From: Deltaproteobacteria bacterium
GTDB taxonomy: Bacteria; Myxococcota; Kuafuiibacteriia; Kuafuiibacteriales; Kuafuiibacteriaceae
DNA length: 64,000 nucleotides
NCBI GenBank assembly: GCA_016713425.1
Contig: JADJPE010000005.1
Coordinates: forward strand, 4,748,501-4,812,500
Direction: 5' to 3'
Made by a program: the position numbers and the translations under genes
The notes under the pieces: model-generated
The model's input: the letters and a program-made list of their open reading frames with translations, nothing else
Databases searched by the model: none
Told to the model about the DNA's origin: nothing
Part shown: positions 17,835 to 25,638 of the stretch, one piece after another
Layout of the letters: the number at the start of each line of letters is the position of its first letter
How positions within the stretch are numbered: position 1 is the first letter of the stretch

Positions 17835-17915
17835 GCCGCCTTACCTACACCGTTCGAGAAGACAAGCCAAGGTTCGGGGATGGTGCCACGTGAGCAAAGC
17901 ACGTAGCTTGAGGGG

Positions 17916-18638
17916 GTGTGGGTGCCCGCGCTTTCGACTCTGGTCGCGCTGAATCTCGGCCTTGGAACAGGTGCGGCCGCCGGTGCTGGCCCCGCTACGA
18001 CGTCGCGGGACAGTCCCGTCGCGAAGACCGCGACGGCTCGGAGAGGCACGAAAGCCACGAGAGCTACGAAAACCACGAAAGCTACGAAGGCCGCGAAAGC
18101 TACGAAGGACGACAGCTCAACGAGAGCTCGGAAAGAGACGCTCCCTGCACTGCGTCTCATGGAACTCGAGGTGCGGACGCAATCCCAGCCGGGACAGCCG
18201 GGGCTTCATCGCAAGGTTCGAATGGCCGTCCCTGCAGAATGGACGCCCGAGGCCGAAGGCGACGGGCGTTCGATTCGCCTTTTTTGGCCGTCCGGCGAAG
18301 GGCGAATCTTGGTTGCGGTCGCGCTCAGCCCCGTCGGGCTGAACGAGTATCTCTCTGAACTGAAGGCGACGCACCCATCGGTGGCGCCATCGCCCCCGAT
18401 GGCCATGGAATTGCCGGGCATTCGGCCCGATCTCGGCGAGCGAGCAACACGCTTTTCGATCGATGGCCCGGAGAAGGGCGAGATGGTGATGATCGAGCGC
18501 AACGACGCGATCGTGTTGATCGTTACGATCGTGGCGCCTTCGGCGTGGGGGGATCTCGCGAGGACCCTGGCGCGCTGCTATCCGACCGTCGAGGTTCAGG
18601 CCGTCGATGGGCACCGGGATGGAAGCCCGTCGCGATGA
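17916..18638 (+). CDS. Hypothetical secreted protein with Lys/Thr/Ala-rich linker
   Basis: A 240-aa protein not assigned to a family. A signal peptide (about residues 1-24, ALSTLVALNLGLGTGAAAGA) is followed by a low-complexity stretch of Lys-Ala-Thr repeats (about 38-66), encoded by roughly 9-bp DNA units at 18042-18109. A compact domain of about 150 residues comes next, with PAEWTPEAEGDGRSIRLFWP and GERATRFSIDGPEKGEMVMIE. It resembles secreted domains that bind to or report on the envelope, but this is only appearance. ATGA overlap with thiD indicates one transcript. Confidence 0.65.
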   Translation: MWVPALSTLVALNLGLGTGAAAGAGPATTSRDSPVAKTATARRGTKATRATKTTKATKAAKATKDDSSTRARKETLPALRLMELEVRTQSQPGQPGLHRKVRMAVPAEWTPEAEGDGRSIRLFWPSGEGRILVAVALSPVGLNEYLSELKATHPSVAPSPPMAMELPGIRPDLGERATRFSIDGPEKGEMVMIERNDAIVLIVTIVAPSAWGDLARTLARCYPTVEVQAVDGHRDGSPSR

Positions 18639-19471
18639 AAGGGCCAACGCGGACAGCCATGCCGGTTGCGCTGACGATTGCGGGCAGCGATCCGTCCGGT
18701 GGGGCAGGGATTCAGGCCGATCTCAAGACATTCGCCGCATTCGAGGTCTATGGGACGTCCGTGATAACGGCGCTGACGGCGCAATCGACTTCGGGCGTTC
18801 GTGAGGTGTTCCCATTGCCTCCGCCTTTTCTGCGCGCGCAACTCGAGATGCTCCTCGAGGATATCGAGGTTCATGTCGTCAAGGTCGGGCTGCTGCCGAC
18901 CCCGGAGGCCGTGGATGTGGTTGCCGACGTTGTCGAGGCGGCGAGGCTCATCGCGGTGGTCGACCCCGTCCTCCGGTCCGGCGTAGGTGATGCGCTCGCA
19001 TCGAGCGAGGTCTCGGCGCAACTTCAGCGGCGGCTTCTTTCGAGCACGCACGTGCTGACCCCTAACCTCGATGAGGTCGAATCGCTTGGGGGTATGCGGC
19101 CAAAGTCGATCGATGAGATGGTTCGTGAGGGGCGTCGTCTGCTCGCACTTGGACCGAAAGCGGTTCTCGTGAAGGGTGGTCATCTCGAAGGCCCGCCGAT
19201 CGACGTTCTTGTCGAGCCCGATCGCGAGGACCTTGTCTTCCCGGGCGAGCGGGTGGCGATTCGGACCCATGGCACGGGATGCACGCTTTCGTCGGCGATC
19301 GCGGCCGGGCTTGCGCGGGGGCTGACCTGTGTCGAGGCCGTGCGTGCGGCGCATGGGTACGTGCAGGGTTCGCTTCAGGCGGCGGTTTTCGGGGGTCCGA
19401 TTGGGCGGGGCGGGCGCCCACTTCACCATCTTCACCGCTTCTACGCTTGGCCGCGCGCGATCGGGTCTTGA
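18635..19471 (+). CDS. thiD: Hydroxymethylpyrimidine/phosphomethylpyrimidine kinase
   Basis: Thiamine-pathway kinase that phosphorylates HMP and HMP-P. The 278-aa ribokinase-fold protein has ALTIAGSDPSGGAGIQADLK at the N-terminus and TALTAQSTSGV. DPVLRSGVGDAL and TPNLDEVESLGG follow, and the anion hole/catalytic base is in THGTGCTLSSAIAAGLARG. The start at 18635 is fixed by an ATGA overlap with the upstream secreted-protein gene. No other thi gene is near. A GGACTC...GAGTCC stem (19473-19498) lies just after the stop and may slow transcription before the TRAP genes. Confidence 0.93.
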   Translation: MKGPTRTAMPVALTIAGSDPSGGAGIQADLKTFAAFEVYGTSVITALTAQSTSGVREVFPLPPPFLRAQLEMLLEDIEVHVVKVGLLPTPEAVDVVADVVEAARLIAVVDPVLRSGVGDALASSEVSAQLQRRLLSSTHVLTPNLDEVESLGGMRPKSIDEMVREGRRLLALGPKAVLVKGGHLEGPPIDVLVEPDREDLVFPGERVAIRTHGTGCTLSSAIAAGLARGLTCVEAVRAAHGYVQGSLQAAVFGGPIGRGGRPLHHLHRFYAWPRAIGS

Positions 19472-19516
19472 CGGACTCTTGACGGGGTCCGCGAGTCCCA
19501 CCTAGTTTGCGCGGCG

Positions 19517-20608
19517 GTGCCTGCCTTGCCGGATCCGTCTTTGTTTTCTCGCGCGCGCCGGATGACGGGGCGTTTGCTGACGATGCAGCCGCGTTGGCGT
19601 CTGAGTCCGCGTCGGCGGGTGCCGTGGGCGTCGCGGGGTCTGTGTATCTCGTTGAGCTTGGGGGTGCTCGTTGGCGCGTCGGGCTGTGTGCGCTCGTATG
19701 CGTTGGGTGCAGCCGCCGACGCGTTGTCAGCCAGCGGGAAGACTTTTTCTTCGGATGACGATCCGGAGCTTATCGAGGCTGCGACGCCCTTCGCGCTCAA
19801 GACGATGGAGAGTGTGCTCGAGCAGGACCCAACGCACCGTGGCCTTCTGACCTCGCTCGCGTCTGGCTTCACGCAGTATGGGTATGCGTTCGTGAAGGAG
19901 GAAGCGGATCGACAGCAGGAGGAGGACTTCGATCGCGCATCGACCCTTCGCCTTCGCGCACGAAAGCTCTTCATGCGTGCCCGCGACTATGCCGTTCGCG
20001 GGCTCGAGGTGGAGCATCCAGGCTTTCGCGCTGTTTTGGCGGACGATGTGAGTCGCGCGGTCGCGGATATGACGATCGAGGATGTACCGCTGCTGTACTG
20101 GCTGGCGGCGTCGATGGCGCTCGTCGTGGCCACGGGGAGGGACGAGCCTTCGATCTTCGCCGACTACACGAAGGTCCGACCGATCGCGCAGCGTGCGCTC
20201 GATCTCGACGAATCTTGGGAGATGGGCGTGATTCATGATCTCTTCATCTCTATCGAAAGCGGGTTTCCCGACGGGCGTGTCGATCGTGCGCGCGAGCACT
20301 TCGCCCGTTCGATCGCCCTGGCGGGAGGAAGAAGAGTAGGAACGTATGTGAGTTTTGCGGAGGGCGTATCGGTCAAGACGCAGAACTTGAAGGAGTTCCA
20401 GCAGATGCTTGATGCGGCGCTCGCGATTCCCGTGGATGACTTCCTGGACGGGCGGCTTGCGAACGTGATTATGAGGCGTCGTGCGGTCTGGCTGAAGGCA
20501 CGCGTCGAAGACCTTTTCTTGGACGTGAGTGAGCGTGAGGACGCGCGCCCGTCCCCAACAGTGGATACGGTTGGACGCTCGGACGTCGATCTCGAAGGAG
20601 CAGAATAG
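19517..20608 (+). CDS. TRAP transporter-associated T-component (TatT-like) lipoprotein
   Basis: A periplasmic lipoprotein of the Tp0956/TatT type, a trimeric TPR-like helical protein that partners the TRAP substrate-binding protein. A lipobox LVGASGC is near residue 57. The following all-helical region has the family pattern: ELIEAATPFALKTMESVLEQD, SGFTQYGYAFV, LFMRARDYAVRGLE, DVPLLYWLAASMAL, and the late RAREHFARSIALAGGRRVGTYVSFAEG. The start is uncertain, because 20-45 basic residues precede the hydrophobic core; ATGs at 19562 and 19583 are shorter options. It is 2 nt upstream of the DctP gene, forming a T-P-QM cassette. Confidence 0.85.
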   Translation: MPALPDPSLFSRARRMTGRLLTMQPRWRLSPRRRVPWASRGLCISLSLGVLVGASGCVRSYALGAAADALSASGKTFSSDDDPELIEAATPFALKTMESVLEQDPTHRGLLTSLASGFTQYGYAFVKEEADRQQEEDFDRASTLRLRARKLFMRARDYAVRGLEVEHPGFRAVLADDVSRAVADMTIEDVPLLYWLAASMALVVATGRDEPSIFADYTKVRPIAQRALDLDESWEMGVIHDLFISIESGFPDGRVDRAREHFARSIALAGGRRVGTYVSFAEGVSVKTQNLKEFQQMLDAALAIPVDDFLDGRLANVIMRRRAVWLKARVEDLFLDVSEREDARPSPTVDTVGRSDVDLEGAE

Positions 20609-20610
20609 GC

Positions 20611-21750
20611 ATGAGAAACACCCTTGGCACGACGCTGTCTCGTCGTGTGCGCGCGTTCGCGACGATCACCGGCGCTCTGTCTCGAACTCGAACTCGAACT
20701 CGATCTCGGTTTCGGTCTCGATTTCGGTCTCGAACTCGATGTCTGTCCCTGTGGCTGGCGTCGATGGTCGTGATCAGCTCGGCGTTCGTCTCGCCCGCTG
20801 TTGCCGCGAAGAAGGTCAAGATCAAGCTCGGGACGCTCGCCCCGGAGGGTTCGCCTTGGTTCCTGGGGCTGAAGAGGACCGCGCAGCAGTGGGCGACGGC
20901 TTCCGGCGGCAAAGTTGAGCTCAAGATCTACCCGGGCGGTGTCTTGGGTGACGAAGGCGACATGATACGCAAGCTTAGGATTGATCAGCTCCAAGGGGGA
21001 AGTTTCACAGGCATTGGGCTTGGTCAAATCACGCGCACGACCATCGCGCTCCAGATCCCGATGATGATGCGGTCGTACGAAGAGCTCGACTACGTGCGAT
21101 CAAAGATGGGGCCGAGTCTTCAGGCGGAGCTCGATAAGGCCGGCTTCGTGATGCTGGGCTGGGGCGATGCTGGTTGGGCGCACTTCTTTTCGAAGACGCC
21201 GGCGCCCACGGTCGCGGAGCAGCGCAAGCTCAAGATCTTCATGTGGGCTGCAGATCCAGACTCTGAGGCGGCATGGCGTGCGGCTCAGTTCCGGCCGGTG
21301 GTGATGTCGGCGACCGACGTGCTTTCGGGCCTTCAGACAGGTCTCCTCGAGAGCTTCTGCACGACGCCGGTGTATGCGCTGAGTTCGCAATGGTTTGGGT
21401 TGGCTAAGCACATGGTTCAGGTGAACTGGACCCCGCTCAACGGGGCGACCATCGTATCGAAGGCGCGTTGGGAATCGATCGAGCCGGACCTTCGCGCTCG
21501 GTTGCTCGAGATTGCGCTCGCCTCCGGGGAGAAGACGCGCGAGGAAGTCCGTCAGCTCGACGGCAAAGCCGTTGAGGCGATGAAGGCGCGTGGCTTGGTT
21601 GTGCACGTCCCGACGGCGGCTGAGCTCGTCGAGTGGCAGAAGGCGGCTGAGTTGTCGTATCCCGCGATTCGGGGGAAGGTCGTCTCCGAAGAAGCCTTCG
21701 ACCGAGTGAAGAAACTGGTCACGGAGTTCAGAGCCTCGAAGGTCGAGTGA
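20611..21750 (+). CDS. dctP: TRAP transporter substrate-binding protein DctP-like
   Basis: Periplasmic solute receptor (PF03480) of a TRAP importer, 379 aa. The mature domain starts about residue 67 with KVKIKLGTLAPEGSPWFLGL. It has the usual KVELKIYPGGVLGDEGDMIRK and the C-terminal KKLVTEFRASK. The signal peptide is odd: about 48 residues precede the hydrophobic core, including a run of alternating Arg with Thr, Ser or Phe. That run is encoded by 6-bp repeats at 20680-20739. GGAG about 10 nt before the ATG supports this start. GTGA overlap with the permease gene. The ligand cannot be read from sequence. Confidence 0.88.
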   Translation: MRNTLGTTLSRRVRAFATITGALSRTRTRTRSRFRSRFRSRTRCLSLWLASMVVISSAFVSPAVAAKKVKIKLGTLAPEGSPWFLGLKRTAQQWATASGGKVELKIYPGGVLGDEGDMIRKLRIDQLQGGSFTGIGLGQITRTTIALQIPMMMRSYEELDYVRSKMGPSLQAELDKAGFVMLGWGDAGWAHFFSKTPAPTVAEQRKLKIFMWAADPDSEAAWRAAQFRPVVMSATDVLSGLQTGLLESFCTTPVYALSSQWFGLAKHMVQVNWTPLNGATIVSKARWESIEPDLRARLLEIALASGEKTREEVRQLDGKAVEAMKARGLVVHVPTAAELVEWQKAAELSYPAIRGKVVSEEAFDRVKKLVTEFRASKVE

Positions 21751-23609
21751 ACGCGGGCATGTCGTTGAGCACTCACGGCGCTGTGCGATGGCTGGGGCGG
21801 GCCGAAGATCTCTGCAATACGGCGATCTTGTGCCTGATGACGATTCTCCCCCTGATCGAGATCGTCGTTCGGCCCTTCGATTCCGGCGTCCCCGGCTCGA
21901 TTCAGTACGTGGGGCTCCTGACCATGTGGCTCGGTTTCTCGGGCGCCATGCTTGCCATGCGCGACGGGAAGCATCTCTCGATGTCAACGGGAGTTGCACT
22001 GCTCGGCGGGCGTCTCGCGGTCGCGGCGCGCACGCTCTCTATCCTCGTGACGACCTCCGTCACCGTGGCGCTTGCCTACGGCGCATACGTCTTGGTTCGC
22101 GCCGACATGGCCTCGACCCAAGTCCTGCCGGGGGGCGTTCCGGCGTGGATCGCCCAGGTCGCGATGCCGATCGGGTACGGCGTTGTTGCGTTCCGTGCCG
22201 TCGTGACGGGTTTTCGACGATGGCATGTTCGCTTGGTGCTCTTGGTCGTCGTGGCGATCATCGTGGGCATCGCCGCCCAGATCGAGCCCGACGAAGCGGG
22301 GAGCATCGCATATTTGGCACTGGGCATGATCGCCGTCGCAACGGCGCTGGGGGCGCCGATCTATGTCGCTTTGGGCGGGGCCGCAGTTGTCTTGTTTTGG
22401 GCCGACGCGGAGCCCATTGCGGCGGTTGCGGCGGCCACGGTTGCTCAGATCAAGCACGAGATGGTGCCGGCGATTCCGTTGTTCACGTTCACCGGATACA
22501 TCTTGGCCGAGTCGAAGACGTCGGAGCGTCTTGTACGCGTTTTTCGCGCGCTGTTGGGTTGGCTTCCGGGCGGCATGACCGTGATGACGGTGGGCGTTTG
22601 CGCGTTCTTTACGACCTTCACCGGCGCAAGCGGCGTGACCATCTTGGCCCTGGGGGGTCTGCTCTATCCGGTTCTGCGCAAGGAGAAGTATTCCGAGGAT
22701 TTCTCGGTTGGGCTTCTTACGGCGTCGGGAAGCATTGGCCTTCTGTTTCCGCCCGCGCTGCCGGTGATCTTGTACGGCGTCAAAGCGCAGGTGCCCATCG
22801 ATCGTATGTTCGTCGCGGGTTTCGTCCCGGGGATGGTGCTCGTACTGGCGCTCTCCGCGCTGGGGATGCGGGCCGGTATCGCGCGCAAGGTCCCGCGGAC
22901 CAAGTTCGATTTTTCGGAAGCGATCGCGGCTCTACGGGAGGCGAAATGGGAGATCTTGTTGCCGGCGATCGTCGTCGGTGGGTTGTTCTCGGGTTGGATG
23001 GGCCTCGTCGAGGCTGCTGCCGTCACTGCGGCCTACGCGTTCTTTGTTGAAGCGGTTCTGTATCGGGATATTTCGATTCGACGTGACCTCGTACGTATCG
23101 CGCGCGAATGCGCCACCCTGGTCGGGGGCGTGCTGATCATCCTTGGCGTCGCGATGGGCTTCACGAACTATCTGGTCGACGCGGGCGTTCCTGATGCGGC
23201 GCTCGAATGGGTAGAGCAAGGCATCCATTCGAAGTTTGCCTTCTTGATCGCGCTGAACTTCTTCCTCCTTGCGGTCGGGTGTTTGATGGACATCTTCAGT
23301 GCGATCGTCGTGGTCGTCCCGCTCGTGCTCCCGATCAGCGAGCATTTCGGGATCGATCCCATTCATCTCGGCATCATCTTCTTGGCCAACCTCGAGCTCG
23401 GTTTCTTGACGCCACCGGTGGGGATGAATCTTTTTCTCGCCTCGTATCGGTTCAAGGCGCCGTTGACACGCGTTTATCGTTTCGCGTTGCCGTTCTTGGT
23501 CGTGCTCTTCTTGTGCGTTCTCTTGATCACGTATGTTCCCGAGTTTACGCTGTGGCCTGTAGAATGGGTTTTCGGTGCAGCCCCCGAGCCGCCGCCGATC
23601 AAGTTCTAA
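21747..23609 (+). CDS. dctM: TRAP transporter fused DctQ-DctM permease
   Basis: A 620-aa inner-membrane permease fusing the small and large TRAP subunits. Residues about 1-165 form the four-helix DctQ part (MWLGFSGAMLAMRDGKHLSM is its signature). A linker helix follows, and residues about 185-610 are the DctM part with roughly 12 membrane helices. Conserved motifs are MVPAIPLFTFTGYILAES, FTTFTGASGVTILALGG, SGSIGLLFPPALPVILYG, and FLANLELGFLTPPVGMNLF. The start codon GTG at 21747 overlaps the dctP stop. With the T-component it makes a complete sodium-driven uptake system. Confidence 0.92.
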   Translation: MNAGMSLSTHGAVRWLGRAEDLCNTAILCLMTILPLIEIVVRPFDSGVPGSIQYVGLLTMWLGFSGAMLAMRDGKHLSMSTGVALLGGRLAVAARTLSILVTTSVTVALAYGAYVLVRADMASTQVLPGGVPAWIAQVAMPIGYGVVAFRAVVTGFRRWHVRLVLLVVVAIIVGIAAQIEPDEAGSIAYLALGMIAVATALGAPIYVALGGAAVVLFWADAEPIAAVAAATVAQIKHEMVPAIPLFTFTGYILAESKTSERLVRVFRALLGWLPGGMTVMTVGVCAFFTTFTGASGVTILALGGLLYPVLRKEKYSEDFSVGLLTASGSIGLLFPPALPVILYGVKAQVPIDRMFVAGFVPGMVLVLALSALGMRAGIARKVPRTKFDFSEAIAALREAKWEILLPAIVVGGLFSGWMGLVEAAAVTAAYAFFVEAVLYRDISIRRDLVRIARECATLVGGVLIILGVAMGFTNYLVDAGVPDAALEWVEQGIHSKFAFLIALNFFLLAVGCLMDIFSAIVVVVPLVLPISEHFGIDPIHLGIIFLANLELGFLTPPVGMNLFLASYRFKAPLTRVYRFALPFLVVLFLCVLLITYVPEFTLWPVEWVFGAAPEPPPIKF

Positions 23610-23658
23610 GTTCCGGGTTCCGAGTTCTAGGTTCTAGGTTCTAGGTTCTAGGTTCCTA
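23610..23658 (+). repeat. GTTCTAG heptamer repeat before the IS element
   Basis: After the DctQM stop, degenerate TTCCGGGTTCCGAG passes into four near-perfect GTTCTAG heptamers and ends at the TA (23657-23658) where the IS630-like element begins. The same CTAGGTTCT word recurs at 25625-25633, exactly where the second, truncated IS copy breaks off. Confidence 0.8.
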
Positions 23659-23743
23659 GATGTGCTCGGCTGAGATTTCGAGCCGCTCTTGCGCAGACCT
23701 CGCGCGCGGATCATGGTGTGGCGATCTCCAGGGAGGGGATCGT

Positions 23744-24773
23744 ATGGGCAAGAGGTCGGTCAGTGTCGAGGTGACGCCGAAGCAGAGGGCTGTGCTCGAG
23801 CCACTTACGCGGGCGAAGGTGGCGCCACAGCGGTTGGTGGAGCGGTGCCGGATCGTGCTGATGTCAGCCGAAGGCCGAAACAACGAGGAGCAAGCAGACG
23901 AGCTGGGCGTGGACCGGCAACGTGTGCGGCGGTGGCGTGTCCGTTGGGTTGGAGCAAGCGCAGCCCTGGTCGATGCAGAGAATGGAGGCGCGAACGGCAA
24001 GGATCTGGAGAAGCTGATCCTCGGCGTGCTTGAGGACAACGAGCGGAGTGGCGCACCCTCGAAGTTTACCCCGGAAGAAGTGGCATCGATCATCGCGTTG
24101 GCCTGCGAGCCGCCTGCGGAAAGCGGACTTCCGGTCTCGCACTGGACGCCACCGGAGCTGGCGCGCGAAGCGCCCGAGCAGCACCAGGCAGACGTCGAGA
24201 AGATCTGCGACACGTACCGCGACGCTCCCGAACTCGCGGCAGTGGGTACGCACGTGGTGAGCACCGACGAGAAGACGGGGATGCAGGCGCTCGAGCGCCT
24301 CCACGAAACGAAACCGGTGCGACCCGGCCTCGTCGAACGGGTCGAGTTCGAGTACATCCGCCACGGCACGTTTGTCGTTGATCGCGAACTTCGATGTGGC
24401 GACGGGCAAAGTAATCTGTCCGTCGATTGGACCGACTCGCACCGAGGCCGACTTCGCGGCCCACATCGACAAGACGGTTGAAAGCGATCCTGGGGCAACG
24501 TGGATCTTCGTCGTCGACCAACTCGACACGCACCGATCCGCGAGCCTCGTGCGGCTCGTCGCGCGGCGCTGCGGGTTGGAGGAGGCCCTTGGCGTGAAGG
24601 GCAAGCAGGGCATCTTGAAGTCAAAGAAGACGCGCCGGAAGTTCCTTGAAGATCACAGCTTCACTTCGATCGACGATCTGCGATCGCGCGTTTTCCAATT
24701 CGTCGAATACTTCAACAGGGTGCTCGCCAAGCCGTTCCGCTGGACCTATACGGGTAGGCCGCTCCAGGCATGA
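23744..24773 (+). pseudogene. IS630-family transposase, frameshifted with internal deletions
   Basis: The N-terminal helix-turn-helix part (SVEVTPKQRAVLEPLTR, ELGVDRQRVRRWR) is in one frame, reaching VVSTDEKTGMQALERL, which holds the first catalytic Asp. After RHGT (about 24369) the frame must skip one T to continue as LSLIANFDVATGKVI and VVDQLDTHRSASL, the second Asp. Two blocks found in family members are missing: the segment between WTPPELAREA and PEQHQADVEKI (second HTH), and the segment between GKQGILKS and KKTRRKFLED, which normally carries the third acidic residue. The tail FQFVEYFNRVLAKPFRWTYTG is preserved. It cannot encode an active enzyme. Confidence 0.85.
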
Positions 24774-24876
24774 GATCGGACGCGCATCCGCGGTGGTCCA
24801 TCCGCTGCGTTCGACCGGAACGATTTCCGGAGCGAACGTCGTGGACAGAGCCGAGCGGCTTCCGCAGATCATCCGT

Positions 24877-25236
24877 ATGAAGGGAGACAACATCGCCACG
24901 CGACTCGTGGACTTTGGAGCGTCGGTCGTCCGGCTCGTGGCCGCTCTCCCGCAAGATCGCCCTGGCAAGCACATTGCCGATCAGCTTCTTCGCTCGGCCA
25001 CGTCGGGCGGGTCCAACTACGAGGAGGCTCGGAGCGCCCAGAGCCGGCGAGACTTCGTGCACAAGGTGAGCCTCGCGGCCAAGGAGATGCGCGAATCGGT
25101 CTATTGGCTCGGCCTGGTCCAACGCGCGAACCTGGCCCCTCAATACGAGATCCCGCCGTTGCTCCGCGAGGCCGGCGAGCTGGTCGCAATCCTGATGAGC
25201 TCCGTAAAGACGGCGGGCTCTGACGAATCCCGCTGA
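24877..25236 (+). CDS. Four-helix bundle protein (23S rRNA intervening-sequence type)
   Basis: A 119-aa S23/TIGR02436-type protein. Helices carry the family signatures ALPQDRPGKHIADQLLRSATSGGSNYEEARSA, split here by helix turns, then RRDFVHKVSLAAKEMRESVYWL and LLREAGELVAILMSSVKT. The family was first found in intervening sequences within 23S rRNA genes and is otherwise scattered in genomes without a proven role. No rRNA surrounds it here. It lies inside the IS630 terminal repeats, directly upstream of a large inverted repeat. The ATG at 24877 is chosen because it precedes the first helix; the longer open frame reads into the transposase. Confidence 0.85.
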   Translation: MKGDNIATRLVDFGASVVRLVAALPQDRPGKHIADQLLRSATSGGSNYEEARSAQSRRDFVHKVSLAAKEMRESVYWLGLVQRANLAPQYEIPPLLREAGELVAILMSSVKTAGSDESR

Positions 25237-25251
25237 GCACTCATTCCGATG

Positions 25252-25442
25252 CCCGGTTCACATTCACATTCCCCGCTCCGATTGCTGTTCCCCGTCCCCT
25301 GTTCCCAGCTCCCAGCCCCCAGCTCCTCTCCGTTGTCGCCCATCGCCCGGGAGTGATTGGCGTCGCATGAACGGGGACCCGGGAGCAGGGAACCGGGCAT
25401 GAGGAACGCGAATCGGAGCGGGGAATGCGAATGTGAACCGGG
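25252..25442. repeat. Large inverted repeat downstream of the four-helix-bundle gene
   Basis: The arm 25252-25282 (beginning CCCGGTTCACATTC) is repeated as its near-exact complement at 25411-25442, one or two mismatches over about 31 bp. About 130 bp of C-rich then G-rich sequence lies between, made of CCCAGCTCCCAG-like words and their partial complements. The transcript could fold into one long hairpin. It starts 16 bp after the S23 gene stop and ends 40 bp before the IS right end. No gene is present in it. Confidence 0.8.
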
Positions 25443-25470
25443 AACAGTGAACGAAGGGATCGGCATTTCG

Positions 25471-25496
25471 GCCGAGCACATCTAGATGTGCTCGGC
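25471..25496. repeat. Perfect 26-bp palindrome at the junction of two IS ends
   Basis: The half GCCGAGCACATC (25471-25482), a central TA, and GATGTGCTCGGC (25485-25496) form an exact palindrome. It arises because the right end of the first IS630-like element and the left end of the second share a single TA dinucleotide. Confidence 0.92.
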
Positions 25497-25624
25497 TGAG
25501 ATTTCGAGCCGCTCTTGCGCAGACATCGAGGGAGGATCATGGTGTGGCCATCTCCAGGGAGGGGGATCGCACGGGCAAGAGATCGGTCACCGTCGAGGTG
25601 ACGCCCAAGCAGAGGGCGGTGCTC
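25485..25624 (+). mobile_element. Truncated second copy of the IS630-like element
   Basis: About 140 bp match the left end of the first element (23659-23800) at roughly 90 percent identity by eye, including the noncoding leader and the start of the transposase coding region. The initiation codon is gone (CACGGG where the first copy has TATGGG). The match stops at GTGCTC, followed at once by CTAGGTTCT and then the end of the next gene. It is a dead 5' fragment. Confidence 0.85.
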
Positions 25625-25638
25625 CTAGGTTCTCGATC

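Larger units (their letters stand above)
23659..25482 (+). mobile_element. Decayed IS630-family element carrying a four-helix-bundle gene
   Basis: The left end GATGTGCTCGGCTGAGAT (23659) and the right end, whose complement begins GATGTGCTCGGCCGAAAT (25482), form imperfect terminal inverted repeats of about 24 bp with roughly 19 matches. Both ends are bounded by TA, as expected for IS630/Tc1 insertion. Inside are a frameshifted, internally deleted transposase, then an S23-type gene and a 190-bp inverted-repeat structure before the right end. At 1.8 kb it is much longer than a usual IS630 (1.1-1.2 kb). The extra 0.7 kb is cargo or a nested insertion. Confidence 0.75.
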
